The translations under genes were made by a program, and so were the position numbers. From an uncultured Granulosicoccaceae bacterium (GTDB lineage: Bacteria > Pseudomonadota > Gammaproteobacteria > CALCKW01), in the NCBI GenBank assembly GCA_937925815.1, contig CALAMQ010000008.1, forward strand, positions 1-58,288: 58,288 nt of DNA, read 5' to 3'. The notes beneath the pieces were generated by a model that made no database searches, was not told the DNA's origin, and worked only from the letters and a program-made list of their open reading frames with translations. The first letter of the stretch is position 1; every line of letters starts with the position of its first letter. Of the stretch, positions 17,002 through 26,402 are shown in pieces.

Positions 17002-17634
17002 TCAATTGTCGAGTAGCTTCGCGGCCATCAGTTGCCGCACCAATTGCTGCGCATTATCCACGTCAAATTTGTGGAACACACGCGCCCGGTGGATTTCGAC
17101 GGTGCGCGGACTCAAACCCAGTTGTCGCGCGATGATTTTGTTGGCGTGACCTGCGCACACCGCAAGCATGACGTCGCGCTCACGCGCTGTGAGGCTCTCA
17201 AGGTTGCGTTCTGCGCACGCTTTGAGGTCAGCCTCAGCCGTGCGTTGTGCCGCGGCTTCGCCAGCTTCAGCCACAACTTCGAGTAACTCGCTGTCGTTGA
17301 ACGGTTTCTCAAGAAAACTGAACGCGCCCTTTTGAATGGCGTTGACCGCCATTTGGATATCACCGTGACCGCTCATGAACACAACCGGCACCATCCACCC
17401 CCGCGCCATCATGGTCTGGTGAGCGACCAATCCACTGGTGCCCGGCATGCGCACATCCATCAACACCACGGCATGGGCGCACTGCGAGTTGTCATAGCGC
17501 GAGATAAAATCGTCCGCGTTTTCATAGACCGCCGTGCGGTAGCGCTCGGCATTGAGCAACAGCGCCAACGCATCGCGGATATCCGCTTCGTCGTCAACGA
17601 TGTGCACAGTGATCGGTGTTGTCGCCTCAGTCAT
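17002..17634 (-). CDS. FixJ/TtrR-like response regulator
   Basis: This 210-residue regulator has an N-terminal receiver with Asp14/Asp15, phospho-acceptor Asp60 in VVLMDVRMPGTSG, and Lys110 in FLEKPF. A LuxR-type helix-turn-helix lies at about 147-205 (LTARERDVMLAVCAGHANKIIARQL, then SPRTVEIHRARVFHKF). The order and the FxEKPF signature match FixJ/TodT-type regulators. The sensor kinase gene lies 142 bp upstream on the same strand and the aminotransferase 25 bp downstream. Confidence 0.93.
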   Translation of the reverse strand: MTEATTPITVHIVDDEADIRDALALLLNAERYRTAVYENADDFISRYDNSQCAHAVVLMDVRMPGTSGLVAHQTMMARGWMVPVVFMSGHGDIQMAVNAIQKGAFSFLEKPFNDSELLEVVAEAGEAAAQRTAEADLKACAERNLESLTARERDVMLAVCAGHANKIIARQLGLSPRTVEIHRARVFHKFDVDNAQQLVRQLMAAKLLDN

Positions 17635-17776
17635 ACCTGACCGTCCCTCGATACCATGGGACGCCAGTGCACTGCCTGACTGACGAAACCCATGCGTTTA
17701 AAATTACCTTGAAAACCGCCATCACCACACTGCGCCAGCACCGGCGAGCCAGACGTTCACGAGCGAGTTCTCGGTC

Positions 17777-19795
17777 TCAAGACGACAGTGCGCGACTCGG
17801 TCTGAAAGCTGCTGCTGTGGGCAGGCGAACCCTGACACAACACCCAACTGGACTGTCGACAAAGTTGATGTCGCCGTCGTGCGCTTCAACGATAGCACGC
17901 GTAATACTCAAGCCCAGACCCAAGCCATCAGAACTCTCAGATCTGAACGGCTCAAACACCGCTTGGCGCTCCGCCTCCGGCAAGCCTGGACCGGTATCAG
18001 ACACATCCAACCAGATGCTTCCGTCGTGGTTCCGCAAACGCACAGTGATGCGACGATCACCGGATTCTACCGTTGCCATCGCTTGCATGGCGTTGCGAAA
18101 TAAATTCACCAGTACTTGGTGGATTTGAACCCGCGAGACATTGACGTCATTGATCGCGTGAGGCCCGTCTAACACCAAGCTCACGCGCTGTTTTCGCGAC
18201 TCAAACGCGAGCAGAGAGAACACTTCTCGAACCAGCCGTTCGAGACACTGCACCTCGCGTTCAGCCGGCGCCTTGCGCACGAATTCCCGCATGTGGCGAA
18301 TAATCTCTGCAGCGCGCTCGGCGTTGTGCACAACTCGGTCGAGTGCACCAAGGGCTTCTGTCGCGTCCTTGCTGTCACCGAGCAACCGCTTACTTGCCTG
18401 TGCGAATGTGATCACTGCAGTCAACGGTTGATTGAGCTCGTGGGCGACACCACCTGCCATTTGCGCCATATCGCTGATCCGGCCGAGGTGGGTCAAATCA
18501 TCGAGGTGTTGACGCGCCTCCTCCTGCGCATGGCGGCGCGCGCTGATGTCGTGCACAACCACAATGATCGACGCCAAATCGGTGTGTTCAAACACAGGAG
18601 ACAAACGCCATTGCACCCACACCCCGGCGGTCTCGCTTTGCAATTCGACACGCTGGCCGTCTCGCAATTGCTGCATCACACTCGCCTGTGGCTCATCCGC
18701 TTGGGCACACAGCCAACTGAGGCAGTTCTCCAGAGGGTTTGAGGCCATTGGAAGCCAGCGGCTGGCGTTTGGGGTCGCAAAGAGCACGTGGCCATGGCAA
18801 TCGAGTTTGAGCACGCTCTCTGACTGGTTCTCGACAATCAGTCGATAGCGCGTCTCACTCTCTTGCAGCAGTGCTGCCGCCTCTCGACGCTCTTGCAGTG
18901 AGGACGCAAGCAGCAAGGTCGTGCAGGAAATCAGAACGAGGTTGCCGTGTAGCAGCAGTAAATTCTCAACCGACGTGTCTAGGGTAAACGGCCCCATACC
19001 CATTGACGTGGCCCACAGCGCAAAACCTGCGTGCACCGCAAGCAACAACGCGCACCAATAGAGCGACACCCTGAACGCTGCCCACAGCACAATCGGATAG
19101 GCGATGAACGCGAGCGGCAATTGCATCGCGAATCGATCAGGCAGGAGGTCGTCAAAGACGACAACCGCCTCAATCAACACCACGGTGAAGCTGATGATTT
19201 GATCGCGATTCGGGCGCTTTAGGCCACCTTGCAGCCCGACCACCAGAGGCACGATCAACAAAATCGCAATTGCTTCTGCGACAAGACACATCCACCAGAA
19301 CGCGCTCGCTTCCATGCTCGGCATGCCGTTCAACTGCCACATCACCAGCACCGCTAACGCGCCGGAGATCGCTGGCGCCAACACCACGCCGATGGCGAGA
19401 AAGCGCAGCACGTCAGAGACACTGCCAAAGAGCTTGACAACGCCCGACATTCGCAGCAGCCGGACTGCAATGAGACCGGTGGCACAGGCCCCCACCGCAC
19501 GGCCTGCGACCATTGCGATGCCTTGATCGAGCACAATCGCGTTAAACGCCGGGCCCGCCAACATAATGGGAATAGCCAGTCGCCAAGGCAAAACCCAGGC
19601 GGCCAACACAGACACAGCGCCAATCGGCCACAACATCATCTGGCTATCGGCCAGCAACAGGTAGCGGTCACCGCTGTAGGCCGCGATCAACGATGCCAAC
19701 AGCAAGGCGACGACCAGTTTCCAATCTCTGCTGGGCCTGGCCTGATGACTTGTTTGATCCAATAAGGTCATGCCGATAGTGTAAGCCGGCAACAC
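17777..19795 (-). CDS. Membrane sensor histidine kinase (MASE1-like, PAS, HisKA, HATPase)
   Basis: The frame opens at GTG 19795 (672 residues); an in-frame ATG at 19771 is the more usual choice. The N-terminal 30-300 has about eight membrane helices resembling a MASE1-type sensor domain. A PAS domain follows at 312-420. The dimerisation domain has phospho-His452 in GGVAHELNQPLTAV. The catalytic domain contains the N box VNLFRNAMQAM, the G1 box DVSDTGPGLP and the G2 box DGLGLGLSITRAIVEAH. The H-box type matches FixL-like kinases that signal to FixJ regulators, such as the one directly downstream. The signal is unknown. Confidence 0.92.
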   Translation of the reverse strand: MLPAYTIGMTLLDQTSHQARPSRDWKLVVALLLASLIAAYSGDRYLLLADSQMMLWPIGAVSVLAAWVLPWRLAIPIMLAGPAFNAIVLDQGIAMVAGRAVGACATGLIAVRLLRMSGVVKLFGSVSDVLRFLAIGVVLAPAISGALAVLVMWQLNGMPSMEASAFWWMCLVAEAIAILLIVPLVVGLQGGLKRPNRDQIISFTVVLIEAVVVFDDLLPDRFAMQLPLAFIAYPIVLWAAFRVSLYWCALLLAVHAGFALWATSMGMGPFTLDTSVENLLLLHGNLVLISCTTLLLASSLQERREAAALLQESETRYRLIVENQSESVLKLDCHGHVLFATPNASRWLPMASNPLENCLSWLCAQADEPQASVMQQLRDGQRVELQSETAGVWVQWRLSPVFEHTDLASIIVVVHDISARRHAQEEARQHLDDLTHLGRISDMAQMAGGVAHELNQPLTAVITFAQASKRLLGDSKDATEALGALDRVVHNAERAAEIIRHMREFVRKAPAEREVQCLERLVREVFSLLAFESRKQRVSLVLDGPHAINDVNVSRVQIHQVLVNLFRNAMQAMATVESGDRRITVRLRNHDGSIWLDVSDTGPGLPEAERQAVFEPFRSESSDGLGLGLSITRAIVEAHDGDINFVDSPVGCCVRVRLPTAAAFRPSRALSS

Positions 19796-19900
19796 GCCGA
19801 AACCATACGCACGACTACTGTCGCTGTTCTATCTCCACGCCTGCGCTGGAGTTCCGCAGACCAAGTCCTTATCCTGCACGCTTTAAGAGGGAGCCCGTCA

Positions 19901-20653
19901 GTGAGCGACACCTACCGCCAAGAAGTGAGCCGCCATACCAACGCTGTGGATCTCGGCTTTTGGCGCCGGCCGGTGGGCGTGGCCATCCCCGATGACGAAC
20001 TGAGCTTTCTGTTGGTGCCGGACGCAGTGGAATCGGCCGCTTGCTTTGAACTGGCGCGTCAAGTCCACGCTTGGCAGCACGCGCACCGCGGTGATGAAAA
20101 CTGCATAGACGTAGCGCTGATGGTGACCATGGGCGGCCTGCTGCCGAGTGTGCTGCTATACGATCACCTCGTGCAGATGCCAGACGCAGACACACCCAAA
20201 CTCAAATTTGGCACCGTCGGCGTGTCACGTTACGCTGGCCCTGGCGAGCGATTGGACAAGCCGGTGGTAAACCACCCGGTCTCTGAGCCCGTGTCGGACC
20301 GCACCGTTCTGGTCATCGACGACCTCGGTGACTATGGCGGCACCATGAACTTCCTGTCGCAGCATCTCACCGAGTCGCACGGGGCGCGACAAGTCCTCTC
20401 ACTGATGCTCTATATGAAGCCGGCCGCGCTAGAGACGCTGCAAGCGACGTTTTGGTTTGGGGAGATTCCGCAAGACACCTGGATCATCACACCTAGAGAG
20501 CAAGTGGAGACACTGACCAAACGCGTCCCCGTGTGGCGCGAGCGCGGAGCATCTGAGTCAGAGTGTCGACGTCGGCTCATCGAGCTGATCGGATACCCGC
20601 CGACACTGGTGGACTACTACCTGCCACGCGCCTGGGCCGCTTGCGAGCGCTGA
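19901..20653 (+). CDS. Phosphoribosyltransferase-domain protein
   Basis: This 250-residue protein starts at GTG 19901 behind AAGAGGGAG. The PRPP-binding loop VLVIDDLGDYGGTMN lies at 136-150. Upstream are a hydrophobic MVTMGGLLPSVLL strand-loop and a long intermediate region with basic residues, as in xanthine/guanine-type phosphoribosyltransferases. The C-terminus (RRLIELIGYPPTLVDYYLP) is unlike classic purine enzymes. The base used cannot be inferred. The gene stands alone, divergent from the sensor kinase and convergent with the lipoprotein gene. Confidence 0.8.
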   Translation: MSDTYRQEVSRHTNAVDLGFWRRPVGVAIPDDELSFLLVPDAVESAACFELARQVHAWQHAHRGDENCIDVALMVTMGGLLPSVLLYDHLVQMPDADTPKLKFGTVGVSRYAGPGERLDKPVVNHPVSEPVSDRTVLVIDDLGDYGGTMNFLSQHLTESHGARQVLSLMLYMKPAALETLQATFWFGEIPQDTWIITPREQVETLTKRVPVWRERGASESECRRRLIELIGYPPTLVDYYLPRAWAACER

Positions 20654-20656
20654 ATC

Positions 20657-20758
20657 ATGGCGCGCCGAGAGACCTGAAGCCTGAATTGCCCATGCAGGCA
20701 GTCGCCATGTTGCCAGCGCACCCTTGCGAAGCGCGCCATCGCAATCAAGGACGATTGC
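20657..20758. terminator. Inverted repeats between convergent genes
   Basis: ATGGCGCGC at 20657-20665 is perfectly complementary to GCGCGCCAT at 20731-20739, with a 65-nt interval. GCAATC/GATTGC at 20741-20758 is a separate 6-bp hairpin with a 6-nt loop that overlaps the lipoprotein stop codon. Their position suggests bidirectional termination. No T-run is seen. Confidence 0.35.
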
Positions 20759-21788
20759 AACTCTCGCTGTCGAGCGACTCCATCACTGACACCGATTGAA
20801 TCATTAGAACGCCGTCGTAGAATTGACCGGGTCCGTCTTGCGCCGGCGGTAAACGTTCAGCCTGAACAACGGCGAAAACGTCATCGTATTGCAAGTTAGC
20901 AACCTGGCGGTAGCGCGCGTCTAGATCGCTGAAAACGTCGGCCTCTGCCTCCACCCAATACACGCTGGTGCCACCACAGGGTCTGAAAAAGGCCTCGCCT
21001 GGTCCCCATGAGTAGCGGCCATTAAAGCGGCCAGATGCCGTGTCCGTGACCGCCGCTGTGACCGCGACCGGCTCTTGGGCCACAACCGTATCTTGCACCG
21101 CAATTTCAGTGTCGCCAGTTTCACGCAGCAACTCGTCAGCCTCAGCCAATAACGCAGCCATGGTCTCTTCTGTCGACGGTGCTTGTGCAATAGATGGCGG
21201 CTCTCCGCCTTCAATCACAGGCTTTGCATAGGCCGTCTGGTAGTCGCTACTGCCACCAATCAGTAGCCGGCCAGGCCCAACACCGTTGACAGCTTCGATG
21301 CCCCACTGACTCGGGCTATTGGGGTAATTATTGCCATCGTGTGAGACGCGGGCCATGGTCAATTCGGATCGACCAGGCAAGCGCACATACAAGTCTCGCC
21401 AACCTTCATTGACGTAATCGCCCAGTGCAACCGGTCCGTTAACCAGCGAAATCTTACTCACCAATTCGACTTTATCGCCGTCGCTGACGAAAACCATGAC
21501 GGTGCAACTCTCGCCTAGGCACCAGGCCTCGTCGGTGAGCAACACAACCACATCGAGCTCGCCGTCGTTGTTGAGATCGGTGTAAGCGAAATGGTGCCTC
21601 GTCTGTTCAAGATTGGTGTCTGAGTGGGCCGAAAAATGGGCGACCACACGGCCATACAACCGCGACCCCAATCCATCCACAACCGTGGGCTCGTCGATGA
21701 TGGACGTTATCGTTGACGGTGCCGACGCACACCCCGCAAGCACGAGGAGACTGGTCAAAATTGTCGCAATGGATTTCACGAAGGACAC
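20745..21788 (-). CDS. Predicted lipoprotein of unknown function
   Basis: This 347-residue protein has a lipoprotein signal peptide with lipobox LAGC (Cys20). Residues about 65-75 contain a Ca-loop-like DLNNDGELD of the FG-GAP/VCBS type, within a region resembling a beta-propeller blade. A long Ala/Glu-rich linker separates this from a C-terminal domain (about 255-347) with GRYSWGPGEAFFRPCGG and a following YWVEAEADVFSDL. That end is reminiscent of NlpE/HslJ-like envelope lipoprotein modules, but I am not certain. It is probably anchored in the outer membrane (Ala follows Cys20). No operon partner is apparent. Confidence 0.75.
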   Translation of the reverse strand: MSFVKSIATILTSLLVLAGCASAPSTITSIIDEPTVVDGLGSRLYGRVVAHFSAHSDTNLEQTRHHFAYTDLNNDGELDVVVLLTDEAWCLGESCTVMVFVSDGDKVELVSKISLVNGPVALGDYVNEGWRDLYVRLPGRSELTMARVSHDGNNYPNSPSQWGIEAVNGVGPGRLLIGGSSDYQTAYAKPVIEGGEPPSIAQAPSTEETMAALLAEADELLRETGDTEIAVQDTVVAQEPVAVTAAVTDTASGRFNGRYSWGPGEAFFRPCGGTSVYWVEAEADVFSDLDARYRQVANLQYDDVFAVVQAERLPPAQDGPGQFYDGVLMIQSVSVMESLDSESCNRP

Positions 21789-21915
21789 CTGAATCGACGG
21801 TTTGTCTGGAGAGTATAGATACCCGGTGCCACGAAACAGTACACCGATCGATACCTTCTATCGGCTCGATTCGCTCTAAACTGTTACGGCATTGCGCCCA
21901 GATCACCCACCGGGG

Positions 21916-23193
21916 TCAAACAAGCCCGTCAAACGGCTGGACTTCAACCCAGTCACCAGGCTCAATGGATCCTTGAGTTTCACCAAGAACGATGAAACAG
22001 TTCGCCTGAACCATAGAGCTCAATCGCCCCGCACCCTGGCGGCCCGTAGAGCGAACTTGAATCTCCCCAGACTGCGTGCTCAACACGCCGCGTTGGTACT
22101 CCACACGACCGACCGATTTCTTGAGTGCGTTAGAGCACTGCACCTTGAAACTCGGCGAGTACAGATCGCGCATGCCCATGATTTTCTTGAGTGCCGGCAG
22201 TACAAATTGGTAATAGGACACAAGCGCCGCAACCGGGTTGCCCGGCAGACCAAAGAACGGTGCGTGCCCAACCAATCCTGTGGCGAGCGGGCGCCCTGGT
22301 CGCATGGCGACGCGCCAAAAGGTCAGTTCGCCGATCTCTCTGAGCGTCCGCGCAACATGGTCCGCCTCGCTGACCGAGGCCCCGCCAGTGGCGATAATCG
22401 CGTCAACGCCTGCCTCACTGGCGCGCAGGAATGCGTCGCGTGTTGCCTCAGCATCGTCGGGAATAATGCCAAAATCCACAACCTCGACCCCGATTAATGC
22501 CAAGGCTGCGAGCAGGCATTGGCGATTGCTGTCAAACACTTGACCGGGCGCCAGCGCCGCGCCGCTGTGCAGCGACACCAATTCATTGCCTGTAGACAGC
22601 AGAGCCACGCGCAGGGATCGCGTCACAACCACCTGCTCCACCCCAACCGATGCCACGGCACCAAGTTCAGCCGGTCCCAACCGCACACCCGCAGCGACAA
22701 CGACCGCACCCACAGCCAAATCCTCGCCAGCCCGTCGCACATTGGCGCCGACCGCTTCTCCGCCCAAGACCGTCAGGCGCCGGCCATCAACATGCACGCG
22801 CTCTTGTATGACAACCGTGTCCGCGCCTTCGGGCATGACAGCGCCAGTTGCCACTTGTATCGCCTGCCCAACCTCAACCCGGCAGGGCGCGAGTCGACCG
22901 GCCCAAGCGCTGCCGACTATTTCAAGTTCCGCGGTGGTGTCATTGGTGGGCAAGTCACCGGCTCTGAGCGCAAAACCATCCATTGCGGAATTATCATGGC
23001 CTGGCACAGCAAATTCGGCCAACACATCCTCGGCAAGAACCCGCCCGACCGCAGCGTGCAACGGCAAACTCTCGGTCGCGGTGACACCTGAGACAGAGTC
23101 GAGCAGCGCAGCCCGTGCACTCGCCACGGGCATGAGATCAGGGGCCTCGTCACGATCCTCACAAGATGGCTGCGGTTCGAAGCGCTCGCTCAT
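21916..23193 (-). CDS. moeA: Molybdopterin molybdenumtransferase
   Basis: This 425-residue MoeA/Glp enzyme inserts molybdate into adenylated molybdopterin. It shows the family order: an N-terminal linker with RVLAEDVLAEFAVPGHDNSAMDG, then VATGAVMPEGADTVV. The MoaB/Mog-like core contains LLSTGNEL, the metal-site ATGGASVSEADHV and the FFGLPGNPVAALVSY block. A C-terminal beta domain follows. Its start overlaps the gshA stop by 4 nt, so it is translationally coupled to gshA, an unusual partner. No other molybdenum cofactor genes are nearby. Confidence 0.95.
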   Translation of the reverse strand: MSERFEPQPSCEDRDEAPDLMPVASARAALLDSVSGVTATESLPLHAAVGRVLAEDVLAEFAVPGHDNSAMDGFALRAGDLPTNDTTAELEIVGSAWAGRLAPCRVEVGQAIQVATGAVMPEGADTVVIQERVHVDGRRLTVLGGEAVGANVRRAGEDLAVGAVVVAAGVRLGPAELGAVASVGVEQVVVTRSLRVALLSTGNELVSLHSGAALAPGQVFDSNRQCLLAALALIGVEVVDFGIIPDDAEATRDAFLRASEAGVDAIIATGGASVSEADHVARTLREIGELTFWRVAMRPGRPLATGLVGHAPFFGLPGNPVAALVSYYQFVLPALKKIMGMRDLYSPSFKVQCSNALKKSVGRVEYQRGVLSTQSGEIQVRSTGRQGAGRLSSMVQANCFIVLGETQGSIEPGDWVEVQPFDGLV

Positions 23194-24827
23194 TCGCTCG
23201 CCATGTAATCAGCGAGAAAAGCCTCGAACGAGCGGTTGTCACCAGACTCGATCTCGCGCTGTTGCACGACGGACTGCTCCACCGCCGCCTGAAATTGTGC
23301 TTCACGCTCATCTGAGACAGCCTGTTGGCGGTGCTGCAAATCGTGCTGCTCGGACAGCGCCATCGCAAAGTCATAGAAGCCTGACTTGCCCGCCTCCATC
23401 GCGGAGAGAATACGACCTGACAACGTCAATGACGGATCGCGGACTTTGTCCAATTGCGCATCAACTGCCAAGGTGTGCGCTTCGCCAAGAAGCGGTGCGA
23501 CAGTCGCCATAGCGGTGAGGAGCTCATTTGCCATATCGGGCAGTGGGCGTGTGAGGCCATGGGCATCGGCCAATTGCAATGACGGATCGCGGCCGAAGTT
23601 GGCAACCGCGTCATTGTTCTGGTCAATGCGCGCGCGCTCTTGTGAATCAAAAGGTGCGCTGTCGTGCAACAAACAAAAGAGTGCGAAGGCTTCAATGCAC
23701 TGAATGGTCTCAATATCCACACCTGAGGGCGCAAACGGATTGACGTCCAGTGTGCGCAACTCGACATAGGCCACACCTCGGCGCGCCAATGCTGTACTGG
23801 GCTTTTCCAACTGATCGGCAATTTGTTTTGGTCGAGTACCGCTGTAGTACTCGTTCTCGATCTGCAACATGTTGGTGTTGAGCTGCGTCCACTGCTCGCC
23901 GGACTGCTGACCAAGCTGCTGGTACGCGGGCCAAGAGGTTTGAATCGCGGAACGCAAACTGGCGACATAGCCGTCGAGGGAGTTGTAGTCAGCGCGCACC
24001 GGTGCCTTGTCGCTATTGCGATAACCTAAATCGCTCATGCGCAAACTCGTGCCGAAGGGCCGGTAGACTGTGTTGTCATCCCAACGATCAAGGCCATTGG
24101 TCTGACCGTTGAGAAAACTTGTGCACAGTGCCGGTGACGCACCGAACAAATAAAGCAACAACCAGCCATAGCGCTGAACATTGCGAAGCGTGTGCAAATA
24201 CCGCTCACTGACGAATTGACTGTCAGCAGTTGCAGCGCCCTCTTGACCTGCAAGCGCAGACCAAACAGCCTCTGGCCACGACAGATTCACGTGGATACCG
24301 GAGATGACTTGCATCGACTTGCCATAGCGCAAGCCCAGACCTTTGCGGTAAACGTGCTTCATGGTGCCGGCGTTACTGCTGCCGTATTCACCTATGCGAA
24401 TACTGCGCTCCCCATCGAGCACGCAGGGCATACTGGCGGCCCAGAGTCGTTCACCGTCTAATCTTCGTGCCGTGAACCGGTGCAGATCGTCGAGAAACGA
24501 AATAGTGTCTCGCGAGTCGGCAAAAGGCGGCGTCACAAACTCCAGCATCGCCTCGCCAAAGTCGGTCGTGATATTCGGATGAGTCAACGCTGAGCCCAGT
24601 GCAGTTGGGTGATCGCGCTGCGACAAGGTCCCGGCTATGCTTACCCTGAGACTTTCTTTTTCAAGGCCAATAAGCCGCCCAGCGAGCAGCTCAGAGCCGA
24701 CTGCTGTCAATGCAGCAACTGAATCGTTCAAACGACCGAACAACGGCGGATCTCCTCGGGGAACGCTGATGAAAAGCTGAGAGTACAGCGGCCACAGGGT
24801 AGCCAGTGGATTCTTACCACGCAACAC
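23190..24827 (-). CDS. gshA: Glutamate-cysteine ligase, gamma-proteobacterial type
   Basis: This 545-residue ATP-dependent ligase joins glutamate and cysteine in the first step of glutathione synthesis. Typical E. coli-type blocks include IGLEKESLRV near the N-terminus, LTHPNITTDFGEAMLEFVTPP, then RIGEYGSSNAG and GLGLRYGKSMQVISGIHVN, and VAYVELRTLDVNPFAPSG in the middle. The frame starts at GTG 24827, only 50 bp from the divergent esterase start. The first 30 residues are not conserved, so a later start is possible. It overlaps moeA downstream. Confidence 0.93.
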   Translation of the reverse strand: MLRGKNPLATLWPLYSQLFISVPRGDPPLFGRLNDSVAALTAVGSELLAGRLIGLEKESLRVSIAGTLSQRDHPTALGSALTHPNITTDFGEAMLEFVTPPFADSRDTISFLDDLHRFTARRLDGERLWAASMPCVLDGERSIRIGEYGSSNAGTMKHVYRKGLGLRYGKSMQVISGIHVNLSWPEAVWSALAGQEGAATADSQFVSERYLHTLRNVQRYGWLLLYLFGASPALCTSFLNGQTNGLDRWDDNTVYRPFGTSLRMSDLGYRNSDKAPVRADYNSLDGYVASLRSAIQTSWPAYQQLGQQSGEQWTQLNTNMLQIENEYYSGTRPKQIADQLEKPSTALARRGVAYVELRTLDVNPFAPSGVDIETIQCIEAFALFCLLHDSAPFDSQERARIDQNNDAVANFGRDPSLQLADAHGLTRPLPDMANELLTAMATVAPLLGEAHTLAVDAQLDKVRDPSLTLSGRILSAMEAGKSGFYDFAMALSEQHDLQHRQQAVSDEREAQFQAAVEQSVVQQREIESGDNRSFEAFLADYMASE

Positions 24828-24877
24828 AACGTGGGGGCATCAACGTCAATTCTCAATGCAACAGGAGACAATAAGGC

Positions 24878-25669
24878 ATGTCACATGACACCGCCACCTT
24901 GCACCACCGCGTGAGCGGATCAGGCGACATTCTTGTGCTTTTGCACGGCCTATTTGGCAGCAACGAGAATCTCGGCGGCATTGGCCGTCGGTTGCAAAAT
25001 CAATTTACGGTGCACGCGCTCGACCTGAGAAATCATGGTCGTTCACCCCACACACCAACACACAACTACCCACTACTCGCCGCCGACGTCGCCGCGTACA
25101 TACGCAGCATCACCGATCAGCCAGTTCACCTCGTAGGCCATTCCATGGGTGGCAAGACAGCTATGCGCCTCGCACTCGATGCGCCAGAACTCCTAGAGAG
25201 CCTCACCGTCATTGATATCGCGCCCAAGCCCTACCCCCGTCACCACGACGTGATTCTCGCCGCCCTGGCGGCGCTCGCCGACACACCACCGACATCCAGG
25301 CAAGAGGCGGATACGCGGCTTGCACAAGCCGTGTCCGAACCTAGCACACGGCAATTCCTGTTGAAAAATCTCACCCGAGACAATGACGGTGCTTACCAAT
25401 TGCGGCTGAATATCGAAGCGTTGATGACACACTATGATGACATCGCCAACTGGCAGGACAACGGCTCCGTCTGCCCTGTACCGGCATTGTTTATCGTTGG
25501 CGGTAAATCAGGCTACGTATCGCGCGGCGACCGCGCGACTATCCTCAAACAGTTCCCCAACGCCAAGGGCCATGTGATTCCGGGCGGAAGCCATTGGGTT
25601 CACGCCGAGTCACCGGAGCGTGTGAGCGACGCAATCTCGGCCTTCATCGCATCTGGCGGACAGTTATAA
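24878..25669 (+). CDS. Alpha/beta-hydrolase, YbfF-like esterase
   Basis: This 263-residue soluble hydrolase has the oxyanion motif LLHGLFGS, the DLRNHGRSPH loop, and the nucleophile elbow VGHSMGG with Ser89. The VIDIAPKPYP block is characteristic of the YbfF family, which hydrolyses short acyl esters and acyl-CoA thioesters. The catalytic His is probably His239 in PGGSHWVHAESPE. It is preceded by AGGAGA and lies 50 bp from the divergent gshA. The physiological substrate is unknown. Confidence 0.92.
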   Translation: MSHDTATLHHRVSGSGDILVLLHGLFGSNENLGGIGRRLQNQFTVHALDLRNHGRSPHTPTHNYPLLAADVAAYIRSITDQPVHLVGHSMGGKTAMRLALDAPELLESLTVIDIAPKPYPRHHDVILAALAALADTPPTSRQEADTRLAQAVSEPSTRQFLLKNLTRDNDGAYQLRLNIEALMTHYDDIANWQDNGSVCPVPALFIVGGKSGYVSRGDRATILKQFPNAKGHVIPGGSHWVHAESPERVSDAISAFIASGGQL

Positions 25670-25723
25670 ACCGCGTGCCACAGAGGCACAGGGACCATGG
25701 ACGAGAGATCGGCATCCACTGGA

Positions 25724-25776
25724 GCCCCTTGCAACTTGGGGCCACGGCGCTGAGCACCCAGTGCCTTGCGCTCAGC
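25724..25776. terminator. Hairpins between convergent esterase and FHA genes
   Basis: GCCCC/GGGGC at 25724-25742 forms a 5-bp stem. GCTGAGC/GCTCAGC at 25749-25776 forms a 7-bp stem that overlaps the FHA stop codon. They could end transcription from either side, although no T-run is seen. Confidence 0.35.
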
Positions 25777-26110
25777 CCTCGAGCAATGAGGGAAACAACA
25801 AGCGGCACTCGTCGGCGAAAAATCGAAACCGGTAACCACCGATTTCAAAGGTATCCCCGTCATTGAGTGGACTGCGGCGGACCACACTAGACCCCACTCG
25901 CGTACCGTTGGTGCTACACAAATCTTGAATAGCATACTGACAGGCCCGCGCAGTGCCGCTCACCGGCTCTATCACGGCGTGTTTTGCGCTAACGGTCTTG
26001 TCTTCAAGCTGAATTGACGCCTCGCGGCATCGCCCTATCAGCGCCCGCACACCGTTGAGCGTGTATTTCCGAACCGCCAAATCATCCTGCAACAATACGA
26101 CTTCAGCCAC
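25772..26110 (-). CDS. Small stand-alone FHA-domain protein
   Basis: This 112-residue protein is almost only a forkhead-associated domain, a phosphothreonine-binding fold. The signature residues are present: the GRC loop in LIGRCREASIQL, SAKHAVIEP with the Ser and His, and the STNGTRVGSS motif with Asn. The remainder, SPLNDGDTFEIGGYRFRF, completes the beta sandwich. No kinase, phosphatase or secretion gene is adjacent, so its partner is unknown. It is divergent from yaiL across 292 bp. Confidence 0.88.
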   Translation of the reverse strand: MAEVVLLQDDLAVRKYTLNGVRALIGRCREASIQLEDKTVSAKHAVIEPVSGTARACQYAIQDLCSTNGTRVGSSVVRRSPLNDGDTFEIGGYRFRFFADECRLLFPSLLEG

Positions 26111-26402
26111 GTTTTTCCTGCCAGCACTGTCAGTGTTTAGAGCTCTGCCAGCGGTCTGTGTCGTTTTTTAAACACGCCGTGGCGAGACTCGGCTCAACTC
26201 TGGACCACACGCCACCCATGCCGAGGAACACAAGTGGTGATCGCGACTTTACCGAGCGTTTGCCAAGTTGGATAACGCTGGTCAGAAACAGGTCCGAAGT
26301 CCGTTAAAGATAGTTCATCAAACATGTATTGACAGCTAAGCGCTGTGTTCTCGGATCGTGGTTCCTTATACTGGCGCTTGAGCATTTGACGGACACCGCT
26401 GC
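26111..26402. other. 292-bp divergent intergenic region
   Basis: No gene is seen between the FHA gene and yaiL. A perfect TTGACA sits at 26329-26334 and a TTATACT about 31 bp further on. The spacing between them is too long for one promoter, so any promoter here is unresolved. Confidence 0.3.
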
